DNA of 64,000 nucleotides from Cryptomeria japonica (Eukaryota > Streptophyta > Pinopsida > Cupressales > Cupressaceae): assembly GCF_030272615.1 (NCBI RefSeq), contig NC_081415.1, forward strand, positions 193,424,695 through 193,488,694, given 5' to 3'. This document shows, in pieces, positions 23,967 through 37,500 of the stretch (position 1 is the first letter of the stretch; every line of letters begins with the position of its first letter). The notes under the pieces were generated by a model, which saw only the letters and a list, made by a program, of their open reading frames with translations, ran no database searches and had not been told where the DNA came from. A program made the translations under genes and the position numbers.

Positions 23967-24940
23967 ATGAGGAGTGCGAAGATGGGGAATTCAGCAGAGG
24001 CAAATGCAAGTGGTCAGTGCATGAAGGGTATCAAACAGTTGATTTATAGATTTATTGGTCCAAAAATGAACCGTGTGAAAATTCGGGCTTGGATTAAAAA
24101 AGAATGGAAGGCGGAAGTCATCACAAGATTCATGGCCAACGAATTCTTTATCGCCGTCTTCGCAACCACAAAGGAAATGGAGAAGGTGTTGACAGGCAGA
24201 TAATGGTATATGAATGACAATCAAAAATGGTTTCAAAATTTTAACCCACTCAAGTTGGACCCAAATGAAATGTCGATATGGATTCGGTTTTGCAACTGGC
24301 CCTTAGAGAACTGCTCAGAAGAATGTTTAGAAAAGGTTGCCAAATATTTAGAAACCCTTTTGATATTGATGTCAATTTGGAAAATGGGGAGTCCTCCTAT
24401 CTATATGCAAGGATCAGATTGGCGACAGTTAGGTGAATTCTGAGGGAAGTTTGATTGTGTGTTAGCGGAAAACATTGGATTCAGAAGTTGGAAATTGAAG
24501 AAGAAATGTTCTTTTGTCTTCGATGAAAGTGAAGAGATCTTAAGGAGGAAACCTATAAAATTCCTCCCAAGACTGTAATGAAATGGATACCAAAGGAAAA
24601 TAACCCCAAAATCAATGCGAAAGGAATCATAGATAAGAATAAGGAAGGTTCGAAGGATAGGGTGTCTCAAACAAAAGGGAAAGCTAGAGAGGTCTCGACA
24701 AAAAAGAGTGGGTGCAGATAGGGAATTAGTGAATCCCCTAAGGGAACAAAGGAAGGGATGGATATCTAGGGGAATTCTATCACAAACCTCTAAGAGGAAA
24801 AATAATATAGAAGTGAGGAGGAACAGGAGATGAATGAGGAAGGTGTTGATTGGTATGATTTGGTAATTATGGATCCTACAAGTATTAGTCAATCGATTGC
24901 ACATTTACTGGGAAGGAATAAGAAAAGTAGGGGCAAATAA
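23967..24940 (+). pseudogene. LINE ORF1 (DUF4283 protein), decayed
   Basis: Starts MRSAKMGNSAEANASG. A DUF4283-like domain follows: VKIRAWIKKEWKAEVITRF, FFIAVFATTKEMEKVL, a TAA at 24201-24203, then in the same frame MSIWIRFCNWPLENCSEECL, and a TGA at 24441-24443. The remainder to about 24940 is a Lys/Arg-rich tail with stops. The protein would bind LINE RNA in the ribonucleoprotein. No intact zinc knuckle is seen. Confidence 0.6.
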
Positions 24941-25417
24941 ACAATTAAACAAAAGAGATAGGAGGAAGCTAGGGAGAAGGGATAGGCCAGTAACAAATCA
25001 TTTTTAGAAGTACCAAGGGAGGGATTGCCTCCCTTGGGAAATAATGAGGCTCCTAATATGGAATGTCAGAGACCTATTGATCCCATGGGGGCTTCACTGG
25101 CTAGGCAATATTATATCATGTGCATTCATATTGGGAGGTTTAATATCCCAAAAATGATGGTACAATATATTGCCTATCGGTGAAAATAGGGGGGTTGTTA
25201 ATTCGGGCTATGAAAAAAAACAATATTTGGCAAAAACAGGGGGCTTTTAATTGAGGCTATGTATTGGGAAGGGGTGACAAAAAAAGGAGTTTAGGGCATT
25301 TTTTTTTTAAATAGGGGGACTCTTTAGTATGCCATGAATGCACGTGATATAACTCAAGTTCACTAAGTGAAACCCTTGTGATCGACCCCTAACAAGCAAT
25401 GCTTACTAAGGCATCAT

Positions 25418-28400
25418 TTGTATAAGATTGCAGTGGACTTAATAATGTTACAAGAGACTAAAATAAGTTTCGAGGAAGGCTTGAAGTTTGCTAAGTATTG
25501 TTGCAAATTGGATGGAGCTTTTGTAGATGTGCAAGGCAATTTTGGTGGATTCGGAATCATGTGGAATCTTGACAAATTGATGGATAGGGTGCTGGTATGG
25601 TTAGATGCAATTTATCTAATGGAGAATATTTGTAGATTAATGTTTATGGGCCCACCAAGATAGAATAAAAAGTGATGATGTGGGAATTTAACCTACATGG
25701 TTTGGAAAATCTGGATATAAAAAAATTAATCCTTGGTGGGGATTTCAACGCCATCTTGGAAATGAGTGAAAAAAGAAGAGGGATAAGGAGAATCAATTGA
25801 ACAATGATAGACTTTAGATCATTCATTGAAAAAGTTGAAGTGATCGATTGCATCCCCAAAAATGGTTGTTACACTTAGATAGATAGAAGAGCAAGATTCA
25901 CCAGCATTTCAGAAAGATTGGATATGTTCTTTATTGGGATCGGATGGGTCAAGAAGGACATCGATTGGTCATCCTCTATTGTACCATTAGACATATTAGT
26001 TCACTACCCAATGCAGATAGATATAAAATATAGTAGGAAGCCTAAGAATGGGTTTTTCAAATTCGAAAACATGTGGTAGCAAGAACCATACCTAAGGGAC
26101 AAAATTAAAAATTGGCAGAATGAGAGTGATATCTTCCAAGGAATTGTTATTTTTTGCTTCCAAAACTAATTATGGATCATTAAAAACAATTTAAAACAAT
26201 GGAATCGAGAGTGTTTTAAGAGCATTTTTTAAGAAAAAGAACAAGTAGAACAACAATTGGAGGAACTCAATGAAAAGGTGATAAAAAATTAAAAGTATTT
26301 GGATCATTTTATGAAAGAAAGGGAATTGAAGGAAAGGCATTCAGAGCTGATTGCTAGAGAAAAATTATATTAGAAAGATTAAGCACGGGAGAATTGTCTT
26401 TCTGCGGGAGATAAGAACACATAAAAAATTTCATGCCTCAGAAAAGGAAGGACGGACAAGAACATAATTGATGTGATCACGTTGCCTAATAGAGAGAGCA
26501 ATATTGATCCTTTAGAGATTGAAAGAGAGGTCATTAGATATTTTTAAGAACTACTAGATAACAAATGCAGTGGAAAGTGGGATCAGGAAGATGACATAGT
26601 ATCAATTATCCCAAAATATGTAAATGAAGCAAATAATAAAATGTGGACTAAGGAATTCACAATGGAGGAAGTAAAAAGAGAAAAGTTTCAATTACACCCC
26701 GAGGAATCACCTAGCCCTAATGGTACATGCCTACTAAATTCTTCCAAAACTGTGAACAAATATCATTGGGAAGAATGTGTGGGAGGTCGTAGAGGATTTT
26801 AGGAAGCATGGCAAATTTGTTAGGGATATCAATAATACAATTATTGTTCTCATTTTAAAGAAAAAAGATTGTGCGTCAATGGCAGATTATCACCCAATAT
26901 CTCTTTGTAAAACAAGTTACAAAATCATATCCAAGGCTTTGGTGAACCATCTTAAAAGGGTGTTGGGGAGATTGATGGTGAAATAATAAAATGGATTTAC
27001 TCCAAGTAGAGAGATCATGGATAGAATTTTCATGGTGGTAGAGACAATCATTTCCTTAGCTATTGATAAAACCAAAGGTATGTTGATTAAATTGGATGTT
27101 AGCAAAGCATATGATAGGGTAAAGTGGGATTTTTTATTTAAAATTCTAGAACATTTTGGATTCTACTCTAAATGGATAAAACTAATTAAAACATGCATTA
27201 TAACTCCATGATATTCTATTTGGTGAATGGTTCTATGTGTGGCTTTTTCATTCCATCGAATGGACTAAGACAAGGGGACCTAATTTCCCCATTTTTGTTT
27301 GTCATCATGGTTGAGGTGATGGGGAAACTGATTGGAAGATTGTGCTATAATAGAATATGGAAAGGGATTTCAGTAGAAAATGATTTAGACCCTATCACTC
27401 ATGCTTTATTTTCTGATAGTACAATATTATTTGGTGATACCTCAATCTATGAAGTGGGGGTGATCAAAGAAACTATGGATATTTATACCAAGGCGTCTGG
27501 CCAAATCTTGAACAAGAAAAAATAAGAGGTATACTTTTTCAATAAGTACTAAAAAGGCTATGAAGAATAAGATTCGTTGTATTTTGGGATGCAAGGTTGA
27601 AAATCTCCTAATTAAACATCAAAATAAAATCTACAATTGGAAAAACAAATGTCCTACATTAGGAAGAAAAATTGTGATGATCAGGGCATTTTTGTCAGCA
27701 ATACCGATATTTATTATGTCATGTTTCAGACTTACAAACAAAACGATCACAAACATAGAAGGGTTGTTGAAGAAATTTTTGTGTGAGGGTGCAAAGGAGC
27801 TAAGGAAGAGTCCCTTAATCAAATGGGATATTGTGTGCTATTCTAAATAAAATGATGGGGTGGGTCTTTGTCAAATGATGTGGTAAAACATTGCACTCAA
27901 GGCCAATATGGCATGGAAAATGTATAGAGAGCCACAAATATTGTGGTGTCAGATCATCCAAAGGAAGTACCTTGACTATGATGACCCAAGTTGGATCCTT
28001 ACCATTTCCAATAAAGAGGAGAGTCTATAATGTTGGGTTTCATTTGGGAAAGTAAGAGGTTGATTGTAGACCATTTTACATGGAAAGTGGGGAAAGGGAA
28101 TAAGGCCAAATTTTGGTATGATTCATGAAATTATGAGATTTCTCTTGAACATGCTCTTAATGAGCCAGAGTGGATAGAAGAGGTGGCAAGAGTTGGTGGT
28201 GATTTTGTGATCAATTATCTCCCAAAAACAAGAAGGATATGGAGAGAATCGGTCTGGCTGGGATTTGTTGGAGAGGTTGTCTATTTCAAAGAATGAAAGA
28301 GTGATACTGAAAGCAATTTTAAGCCAACGAAAGATTAGGATTAACTCAAAAGAAGATGAAATTGTTTGGAGTGCCTCAAAGTTTGGAGAATATTCTACAA

Positions 28401-29495
28401 GTTTGGGATATACACTCCAGTCAGAAAAGAAGAAGAGCATGGATTGGCCGACAATTTATGTTGGTATAAAAGTGCCATGCCCAAAGCTAGGGCTTTCTTT
28501 TGAACAACTCTAAATGGAAGAATCCTAACTGGGGAAAAGCTAAGGATAGTTGGTATTATTGGCCCTAGTTGTTGCTTATTGTGTCTCATGGATGAAGAGA
28601 GTATGGATCATGATTTGTTTAGGTGTCCTATGAAAAAAAATGTTGGCTTTGGTTGTTCGCAGCTTTAAATTAGAAATCAGCAAGGTAGTTAACCCTTCAA
28701 AATTTCCTCACAAGCTAGAATATCGTATGAAAAAAATAAATGTGGGGGGATATTTGGATTGTGGCCCCATCCATGGTGGTATGACAAATCTGGAAAGAGA
28801 GGAAAAGAAGAATTTTTAGTGATAGGGGATGGGGGCGGAGGAGGTTATCAGGAAAATAAAAGAAGGAATTTGTGAGGTAGTAAACTCTTCAATGAAAATA
28901 AGAAGATCAAGATTTTCTTAGAATGGGATAATTGCATTCAAAAGATATGGGATAGATTAAGGCCACTAAGGAATAATATAACTAGAAAACCAAAGGCAAG
29001 GGAGAATGCCAAGTGGTCAAAGCCTGAACCAGGAAGATGTAAACTTAATTTTGATGGAGTGGCAAAAAATAATCCAAGGAAAGAAGGGATCGGTTGTATC
29101 ATTAGGAATGATAGTGGTGGATGTGTAAAGGATCTGGTGATGAACATTGGACCAGCAACCAATAATGAGGCAGAACTAGAGGCCTTTTTTAGGGGCCTTA
29201 GACTCTACTCAGAGGTAGGAATTAGAGAGATTGATGTGGTTGGTGATTCCCAGTTGAGCATCAATGTTGTTTGTAAGGGGCACATCCACAAAAGGACATT
29301 AAAGTCTATAGTTTTGTAGATTAAAGAATATATCAATAAGTTGGGAAATGTACACGCATTTTCCATGATTATCATGAATCAAATAGAGCAATGAAATTTT
29401 TGGCTAATAGGGGAGTTGAAATGGCTGATGGTGAGTACATTATTAGAGACCAGGAGTTGTGGCCGAGGATTGATGTGATCTCAAAAGAGGATTGA
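25418..29495 (+). pseudogene. LINE ORF2 (endonuclease-RT-RNase H), decayed
   Basis: Domains in order: AP-type endonuclease (IMLQETKISFEEG near 25430; LILGGDFNAILEM near 25735), reverse transcriptase (DYHPISLCKTSYKIISKALV near 26885; IKLDVSKAYDRVKWDFL near 27085; SNGLRQGDLISPFLF near 27260), zf-RVT near 28200-28640, and RNase H (LNFDGVAKNNPRKEGIG near 29045; VVGDSQLSINVV near 29240). The RT catalytic motif, normally F-A-D-D, reads FSDSTILFG near 27411, so a metal-binding Asp is lost. Numerous stops and frameshifts break the frame. The product is not functional. Confidence 0.8.
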
Positions 29496-30569
29496 GGGAT
29501 AATGGCCATCCCACCTCAAGTCAGGGTGGGTTAATAGATGATTTGATTGAACAAGATATGGAAGGCATATTTTTCTCTCTTACATATCTCTGATTCAAAA
29601 ATAGAGGAATTCCTTAGGACAAAGGAAACATGTTGACGTCAGGATGGTTCAATTCAAGAAGGTTGCTGGCGACATACCTCAAGGATAAGCAATGAGGTGG
29701 CATTCAGAAAAATCCCTACAAGACAGGGTGAAATGATAGAAAATCATTCATGCCCTTCTCGAACAAAGAGAATTAAGGTTTAGATAGTTAGATTTAGGAA
29801 TGGTTACAGAGAAACAATGAACAAATCTTGGGGGGAGGGGGGGGGGGTTTATAAAATATTACATGTAAATTCTTATGGATACTAGCGACAAAGTAGGATA
29901 AGGATGGATTTTATTTATAGAAGGCTATTTTCAAGTCTCATTCAGGTCTTGGAGCAACAATGGTAGTAACTTTTGGAGTGGAATGCAGTTGTGTTGATTT
30001 GAATACAATTGCAGAATCATGAGGAATAGGTGTATCGCTTGTTTCAACAAGGGAATGAGGAAGAGAAAACGATAATTATCAAAATTCTTGGTCCAAATTT
30101 TTGGTCTGGAGGTCTTGTGCTTGATGGACCAGTGTACAAAAATATGTTTTCCCCCATCATGTAGATTTTAGGATATGCTCTCAATGTGAATGGGATACTG
30201 AGAGGCATGATCAGGGAGGGGAACGTCTAAGGGGTTATGACTACCTTGGACTAGTTGGAGATAGTTCTTGTGTCTCAAGTGATGATGGGTTTCTTTGATC
30301 TGAATGCAGAGGGCAAGAAGAACAAAATGGTGAAGGCATAGAATTTGTATAAGAAGGGTGTTAGGCAACTATATGCTCTAGACAAGTTTACGGCATTCAT
30401 GGGGGAAAACAAATACTTGATGCTAGATGTAATTGTATAGAGACTAAAATTAATAGGAGATAGCATTGGTTATATCTACCACTGATGTCTTATTGGCTAT
30501 GTAATATTTTTTTGAATTAATATAATGGGAATTTCCCCCTACTGGCAAATTTACCTAACAAAGAAAAAA

Positions 30570-33500
30570 CAAGTGGTAATTTTAATTATAAGGAAATATT
30601 ATTTCATACCATCAAATTTTAGCATCTTTATGTCAATTATCTCTATGTAAAAAGAATGGTATCGACTAAGATAATTATATATAAATATATTTCATTATAT
30701 GAAATTATTTAATAAAATTAAATCATACTATAATACAAGTAACCAATGCATTTCCTCTAGACGAGATATTTAACTATTGTGAAGACTATCTATGTTGTTA
30801 GAAGGCATGCAATATTGAAAGCAAAGAAGTATTTATAAAATCTATGGGAGGTTGTCATGATGATCACAATGACTATCTCAATAAAGAGATAATAAATTGA
30901 AATGAAACAAAAAGATAAGAATGGCAAGGATTTGCACATACACTGGCTTTATCATCCATACACTCCATCTCAATGGCTAAAACTTAGTGAATACATAGAA
31001 CTTAAAGAGTTGGGTAAATGTAGAAGCTTATTCTATGACCCTTTGAATAATTCGACATGTTGACCACTATTGAGAAATAAACAAGTTCAATATACCAAAG
31101 ATAGTGAAGATCAATCTATATCTAATAAACCAATCAAAAGATGAGATACAATACTTGGACAACTACAAAATAAAAAATCTAAAAATCATATTAAAATCTA
31201 AAAATTAAGTTACCTTAATGTGGAAAACTAAACTTGGATCCTTCTTAATGATGCCAAAAAGTGCCTACATATCATTCTTAATATTCCATCTTATTTGTAC
31301 TTATAATAGTAATGCATAAATAATATCATCACCATAAGACAGAATCAAAGAGGCACAAATTTAAGAAACATAAAAACACCACAAAACACATGATTTAAAT
31401 ACAAAAATCCTTATAGTAAAAAGCTCCACCAAGAAGAGAAACCAAGTATGCATTGTCAACAATAAATGTGATTACAATTCATTCACTTCCATTCTCCTCT
31501 TTTCCTCCAACATGTCCAAGCACTTGTGATATACCTCCTTATGTCTCTCACATGTCCTTATTCTTGCAATTTAACTCTATATTCAGTTGTTCCTCATACA
31601 TTCTACAACCAAAGAGTTGAATTTATAGAATAGAAAGGGCTCCAAAACCATCAAAAAGGGTGTCAAAAGAAGAATATTCATTCAAAATGACCATAACCCT
31701 TTGATTTCTTCCATAGAATTTGAAAGGACATCAATTTTGGCTCCAATAATTTTCCTTCAACTTGGGCACCCAATCTTGAAAGATAAACATTACATTAAAT
31801 GTAATAAATGGACTACTAAGAGAAACATATTGCCTCTTCCATGCCCCCACTTGGAGAAGTCAAAACGTCACTATTTTTTCCTCATCTTAAGTCATTAATT
31901 ATCCCACTCTAGGAATCCGCATGTGGGTAAAATAATATTAAATAACTATGTTCACAACCCACCTTTATCATTAAATAATTGTATTCACAGCCCATCTTTA
32001 TCTTTAAATAATTGTGTTCACAACCCACCTCTACCAATAGTAGTGGAACCCACATCCAATATACCCTAATTTCCTAGGACACTTTCCAAGGATTTTGGAA
32101 CCATTTAATAGGATTTACAAGGTAGACAAAACCTTAATTATATCATTCTCCCACTTGACATCATACATTGTAAATGCACCCATAGGAATCGCAAACAAGG
32201 GAAAAGCATCCCTTAGCCATCCATGTACCATTTGATATTCACCATGCTCTCATACTCCAACAAGACACTTGCAAAAGCTACCATCATAACCACTATCAAG
32301 GAAAAATCTCCTCGCATCCTCCAAAATACCACATATGAAAGAAAAACGAACATGCAAAGGTAAAAAATATCAACTATCACCAAACCAAAACCAATATTTG
32401 CATGAACATAAGCATCATATTCAAATGATAACAAAGGATTTGAGTAATTTCTTTACTTATACTACCTAGAATGGAAACCATAGGGAATTTAAATTCATTC
32501 ATCCAAGCTAACCATATCTCAAACTAGGATATACCAACATAGGTAGAACTTCATGTTATCAACATATCAACACTAAAATGCAACCAAGTCTATGTATATC
32601 CAACTAGGCCAACTAAAAAAGTCTACATAAAAACTGAAATAATCTTGTGGATATAGATGGTCCACATCTGCATCATCCCTCTATAATCAATAAGTTGTAC
32701 ACACCTACAAATTGCATAAATTGTAGATCCAAATCTAACATTTTTTGCAAACTCATCATCATATCAGTAATAAATAAGACAAGATATCATAGAGAAAAAT
32801 CAAATGTGAATCCATAAACTCCCACTACATGAGCAATGTCATATCTAAAAATATATCAAAGCATACCAAGTCTATCTATGGTACTTCATATAGATGATGT
32901 GGCTAACTCCTCTATTACATAGTGTTGAGGAAACATACAATGATACACACATCCTATAACTAAAAATGTTGCAATACCTCTCTTATCATCAGTCTCCATA
33001 GCTCTCCCAAGTTCTTGACACTCAACCATGTGAATACAAACATCTAGGAACAAGAAAAAGGTGAAAGAGATAACTTCAAAATTAAACCATGTCCTTATTT
33101 CCACACTAACATGTACCAAAATGTGTAATGTAAGATCTCCTTCACCATTCTCATACCAAAAGGATATCAACATCTAACATTCAAATCAAATGAAACATGG
33201 TAGTGCAATAGATGTAAACTTCTTATACTAAAGATGATCAAACACACCAATCATTTCCACAATAAAGGGAATATACCCAAAGCCACAAACCATTTCCTCC
33301 ACCTCTCCAAATAAGTCCTTAAAACTAGGTCCATAGCTCAAGATCAAAAATAAAAATAGAAAAAATCCATAAAATCATGCATCTCCTTCTAAACATGTCC
33401 TTAGAACTTCTATGTTCAAGATTAATTCACATGAGAAGACAAGATACAAAATAAAGACTACATATGATAACCAAGTGGGTAATACCTCTTAGATCATTCA

Positions 33501-34513
33501 CCTATCAAGTATACCAAGAGTGGGAAACAAGATTGTTATGAGCACAAATTACCAATCAATTACAACATATAAGAAATGGCAATATTCTCATCAGGTCCAT
33601 AATTGATTCACATCCATACCTAGGTGTAGGCTCCTTGGTCTTTCCTCTAAAATTTTGTACCCATCTCAACACATAATCCCAAAATATATGGGATCTCAAT
33701 GCCTCACCCAAATCTCTCTAGTCTCCATGAGAATCCACCAATCAATCCATGCTAACTTCAAATGCAACCCTACAAGATCATGAAGCTCCAAGAAAATGAT
33801 TAATACTCAAAACCAAAGAGAATCTACAAGACTATTGTCAAAGTGCTAGCAATAGAATCCAGATCATATCATGACATCATTATCTAATTATTTTGTTTAT
33901 TTATTTTCATCATTTAACCTCTTTAATCAAATAATATCTATTATTATTTAATTAAATATCTTGTCATATTTTTCATATATTTTTATTTTTATCCAAATAT
34001 GCATGTTGGATTTTCATTATCCTTCTTTCAAACCATCTTTCTTCCTCTTTGGAAACTTCTAGTTTCTTTCAATTTTAAATGGCAACCTTGTGCATGCAAT
34101 CATAAAAATACAATAAAGCATATTTATTCTTTTTTTATTAAAGATGAGAAGTTTCTATCTTTCTTTGAATCTTCATTTTGATCTCAATTTTCATCTCAAT
34201 ATATATAAATTCATCTATGTTTTGCCAAATTGGCTTAACCATAATTTTCATATAATCATTCAAATTCTTGTGCAAACCATATTTTTGCTTTGTGCTATAA
34301 ATCTAAGAGAAATATCACTATGCATTTCAAAGATTAAAAAAAGGATAATGGAGAGAAGTAAAATACTTGTATGAAAGGTATAATCTGATTCTTTTTTACA
34401 ATGTTTTATGCATGTATTTCATACTTCATTGGTAGAATAGTAAAATCATGAGTTGAAGGTTTTCTTGTGGTTAAACTCATTGATTCTTCACAATTTTATT
34501 TCCTAGTCTACAA
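30570..34513. other. Long stretch without recognisable gene
   Basis: About 4 kb of AT-rich DNA with only short frames. It contains a 33-bp tandem repeat (31938-32036). The words TCTCCCACTTGACATC near 32147 look retroelement-like, but I could not tie them to a protein domain. It may be a very old LTR element or host spacer. Confidence 0.4.
31938..32036. repeat. 33-bp tandem repeat, three units
   Basis: Units start TTAAATAACTATGTTCACA, TTAAATAATTGTATTCACA and TTAAATAATTGTGTTCACA, at 31938, 31971 and 32004. Each is exactly 33 bases and they differ at a few positions. Confidence 0.85.
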
Positions 34514-36170
34514 GGGTAAGTGTAGAAAGATGGTGGACCAAAAAGTGGAAAGATGGACCAATTTAAGTGGCCACCCCACTTTTTGGACCCATAAATTCAT
34601 GGCATTCTTGCATTATAACCTTCCTTGATAATTCTAATGGGGAGATATGGATGGAGAGACAACTAGGTAGAGAGATATGGAGAGGGGGGACAGAGAGAAG
34701 TAGAGAAATAAGGAGGGACGTAGTGAGAAGTAGAGAGAGGAGAAAGAGAGATATATAAATGGTGCGAGAGGGAAGGAGGGATAAAAGGAGATGTGGAGAG
34801 AGATATAGAGAGATACCTAAAGGGATAGGGAGAGAGGAGATAAAGAGGAGTAGAGATGCAAGTAGGGAGGGAGGGAGGGAGGGAGAGGTGAAAGGGGAAG
34901 TAAGTAGAGAGAGGAAGAGTGGAGATAGAGAGAAGTAGAGAAGGAATGAGGGATGTAGGGAGAGGGGGAGAGAGGTGAGAAAGAGAGAAGTGGATAGGGA
35001 AGGAGGGAGAGAGGATGGATATGGAGAGGTATCTAGAGGGATAGGGAAAGATAGAGAGGTAAGAAAGCAAGTAGAGAGGTAAGGAGGGACAGAGGGAGTG
35101 GTAGGGAGAGAGGAAGGGGTAGGAGAGATATATAAAGGGATAGGGAGAGAGAGGTGAGAAAGAGAGTAGAGAAGGAAGGAAGGAGGGAGAGAGAAGTAGA
35201 GAGAGATCTATGAAAGAGAGAGAGAGAGGTAAGATACAAATAAGTATGGAGGGAGGGTTAAGGAGAGAGAAGGAGATCATTTTTCCTTCACAAAAATGTT
35301 AGTAGGCTTAAGCATTTTTTCTTTGAGTATTTCCAACCCTTGGTTATATTTTGTTTGGGCATCCAATCCAAAGGGTTGGACTTGCATGTCAACATCAACA
35401 TACAATTTTTGTATTCTTTTATAAAAGGACAAAATATTGTGTGTTGTCCATCAAGTTTGCGCATGTTCAATGTTAAGTCAAAACAAGACATAGTAACATC
35501 GAGCTCTCTCATAGCTTCCCAGTCATGTAATTTTTTTTACATTTCAATTATGTTAAGGTTTTGATATTTAATTTACTTTTCTAATGTCTACTTTTTTGTC
35601 AAAAACATAAGCATGGTATTTTTGGCTTCTTTTTTTGTCCATTCATCAAAATTTACAATTAATTAAATTTTTATAAACTAAACTCTATTATATATAAATT
35701 GAAAAAAAATGATTTTTGATTAGTCTCCAAAAAAATTAGGGGTCTACATGCTCAGTTTTTTAAAAACTTTAGGACATGTCCACTTTGAAAAATAGTAAAA
35801 ATGTATAATATTCATCAAAACATTAGAAAAAAAATTGAGCATAAACTACATGGTGTTTAGCTAAGTTTTCATTGAAGTGATTTTTGAAATACTAAAAAAA
35901 GTTACCATTAAAGGGGAAGCACATTAGATGTTATGTTTTTTTTAATAATACACGAGAACTTTGTGTGTACCCCTTAATCTCTGTCATTTTCAAAAGAAAC
36001 TAGTAGTTTAGAAAGTACATTCAAAGCACTATGACTCTTGTTCTTGTTGTGTCTTCAAATTGTGAGCATAACTATCTTCAATTTCTCATCCAAAATCAAT
36101 CTTTCCTAATTTTAGAAAAAGGTGGCTACTTGATTCCCCATTTTGGTCCCCCACTTCCATGTACATACCC
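34514..36170. mobile_element. Short TIR element related to the 11.3-kb transposon
   Basis: The left end GGGTAAGTGTAGAAAGATGG closely matches the left end of the large transposon at 37451, and similarity extends about 60 bases. The right end, reverse-complemented, starts GGGTATGTACATGGAAGTGG and also reads on to a TCAAGTAGCCACC-like word. Flanking 4-mers are ACAA and ATAA (3 of 4 match). Inside is a GA-rich tract and no coding sequence, so it looks like a non-autonomous derivative. The right end is diverged, so the boundary is tentative. Confidence 0.5.
34640..35272. repeat. GA-rich low-complexity tract
   Basis: About 630 bases of GAGAGA/GGGAGG/GATAGAG words, almost free of C and with few T on the plus strand. 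It produces long Ser/Leu/Pro frames on the minus strand that are not genes. It mirrors the TC-rich tracts in the large transposon. Confidence 0.85.
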
Positions 36171-36499
36171 ATAAAAAGGCTTAAACATTTCATATTCTAC
36201 TTTTTATCATCATGAAATAATAAGTAGGTCATTCATTTTTTAGAGGCAATTACTCTCATACATATATTGAAATCGAATTAATTTTAAGATAAAGTAGTGA
36301 GGGATTTATAAGGGGCCCCAACCCTATGAATAGACAGTCTAATACAGCATTTATCACGCAATAATAAAGAGTGAACTATCAAAAGAGCTCATATACTAGG
36401 TCAAGAAAGTGGCAAAATCCAACCCCTTAACAAACTAAAACATGCAACTATCAAATGTCACACTCCAAAAGGAATAAACACTACATAGATCTTAACTTT

Positions 36500-37446
36500 T
36501 TATTTTGAATGAGATCTTAGCACCATTTTTGTTGATGCATGTTTTTTGGACTTGGTTCTTGAAGTTTTAACCATCATCCATTCACTTTTATTGGTAAAAA
36601 GGATGGTATCTTCTTCTATTCCAATATTGCTATTGTCCCCAAACTCCAAAATAAAATCTTCTACTAATGAAACTTGTTCTACATTCTTCAACAATACTAA
36701 GCAACCTTTTGAATTAGCATACAAGAGATATAAGAGATTTAGAATTTCCTCTTTATATAAGTCTAGATTTCCACATCTTAGCCTCAACATCATGAGAAAT
36801 ATTTTCCTCTTGTTGAACAGCCTCATTCCAATGTTTCCCTTTGAAATCCTTTAAGATCTAACCTCTATTATCAAATTCAATTCACTAGATAGGCACTCCT
36901 TAGAGAAAATTGAATCCTTTTTTTTCAGTTTTTTCCTACCTCTAAGGTATTTGGAGCAAACTCAAATGAACATCAACCAAATAGCCTTGAGGGATTTTCT
37001 CCGTGCGTGATGTTGAGCAATTTAAGAACCTTTTGGGTTTCTTACATTCCTTGGCTTTTTGCCCTACCTAAAACAATGTACGCTTTTCAAATTCTAAAGG
37101 TTGCTTCTAAATAACATTCCCTATATTCAAAGCAATTTCTTCAAGGTTATCAAGGCCAAATCCATTTCAACAATAATTCTTAATATGGGCATCATTGTAT
37201 TCTTGAGATTTTCTCAATATTGTAGGCATAAACTTTGCTAGAGCGTCTCTTGTATTTTTCAAATAAAAGGTAACCAAAGTGAAGAGGGTGATTTAAAAGT
37301 CTTACCCATATAGCTCAAAGCCTAAAACTCTCTAAAAAAAGGTTGAAGCATAGAAACCATGGCTTCAAATACAATGAACCAAAGCCCCAAAACTAAGGAC
37401 CTTTCACTAAGATCTTGTTCCTATCAATCAAAGAGTCACATACTAC
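36500..37446 (-). pseudogene. LINE ORF1 relic, 3' part (interrupted by transposon)
   Basis: On the minus strand from the transposon edge this reads as the middle and end of a DUF4283 ORF1 protein: FIVVCDSLIDRNKILVKGP, then FWGFGSLYLKPWF, with stops and frameshifts further on, and a last open part to 36500 (LVEDFILEFGDNSNIGIEED; ending KMVLRSHSK). The matching N-terminal part lies at 48785-49046 on the far side of the 11.3-kb element. There is no ORF2 downstream. Confidence 0.6.
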
Positions 37447-37450
37447 TATA
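37447..37450. repeat. Left target-site duplication TATA
   Basis: TATA immediately precedes the GGGTA terminus at 37451. The same four bases follow the other terminus at 48781-48784. Confidence 0.7.
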
Positions 37451-37500
37451 GGGTAAGTGCACAAAGATGGTGGTCAAAAAGGGGGGTATAAGTGGACACT
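37451..37500 (+). repeat. Left terminal inverted repeat
   Basis: GGGTAAGTGCACAAAGATGG and on through GTGGTCAAAAA, then AAGTGGACAC at about 37490-37499. It is the inverted counterpart of 48739-48780. Confidence 0.85.

Larger units (their letters stand above)
23064..30569 (+). mobile_element. L1-type LINE, decayed, near full length
   Basis: It begins at or near CATTTACTCTAGATTAA, the same start as the fragment at 8182. In order it has a ~900-base leader, ORF1 with DUF4283, ORF2 (endonuclease, reverse transcriptase, zf-RVT, RNase H) and a 3' part ending in the plant-LINE-like run TTTCCCCCTACTGGC and an A-rich tail at about 30555-30569. Many stops and frameshifts make it inactive. No target-site duplication was found by eye. 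Confidence 0.7.

Noticed and set aside
29828-29850. G-run as polypurine tract of another LTR element
   Set aside because: It lies inside the 3' part of the LINE and no LTR start follows.
31938-32036. CRISPR-like array
   Set aside because: Three directly abutting 33-bp units without spacers in plant DNA; it is a simple tandem repeat.
34663-35280. 205-codon Ser/Leu/Pro frame on minus
   Set aside because: Artefact of the GA-rich tract.
37447-37451. TA dinucleotide (Tc1/mariner-type) target duplication for the large transposon
   Set aside because: TATA on both sides with GGGTA termini is the longer and cleaner match, and the transposase motifs do not look like mariner.
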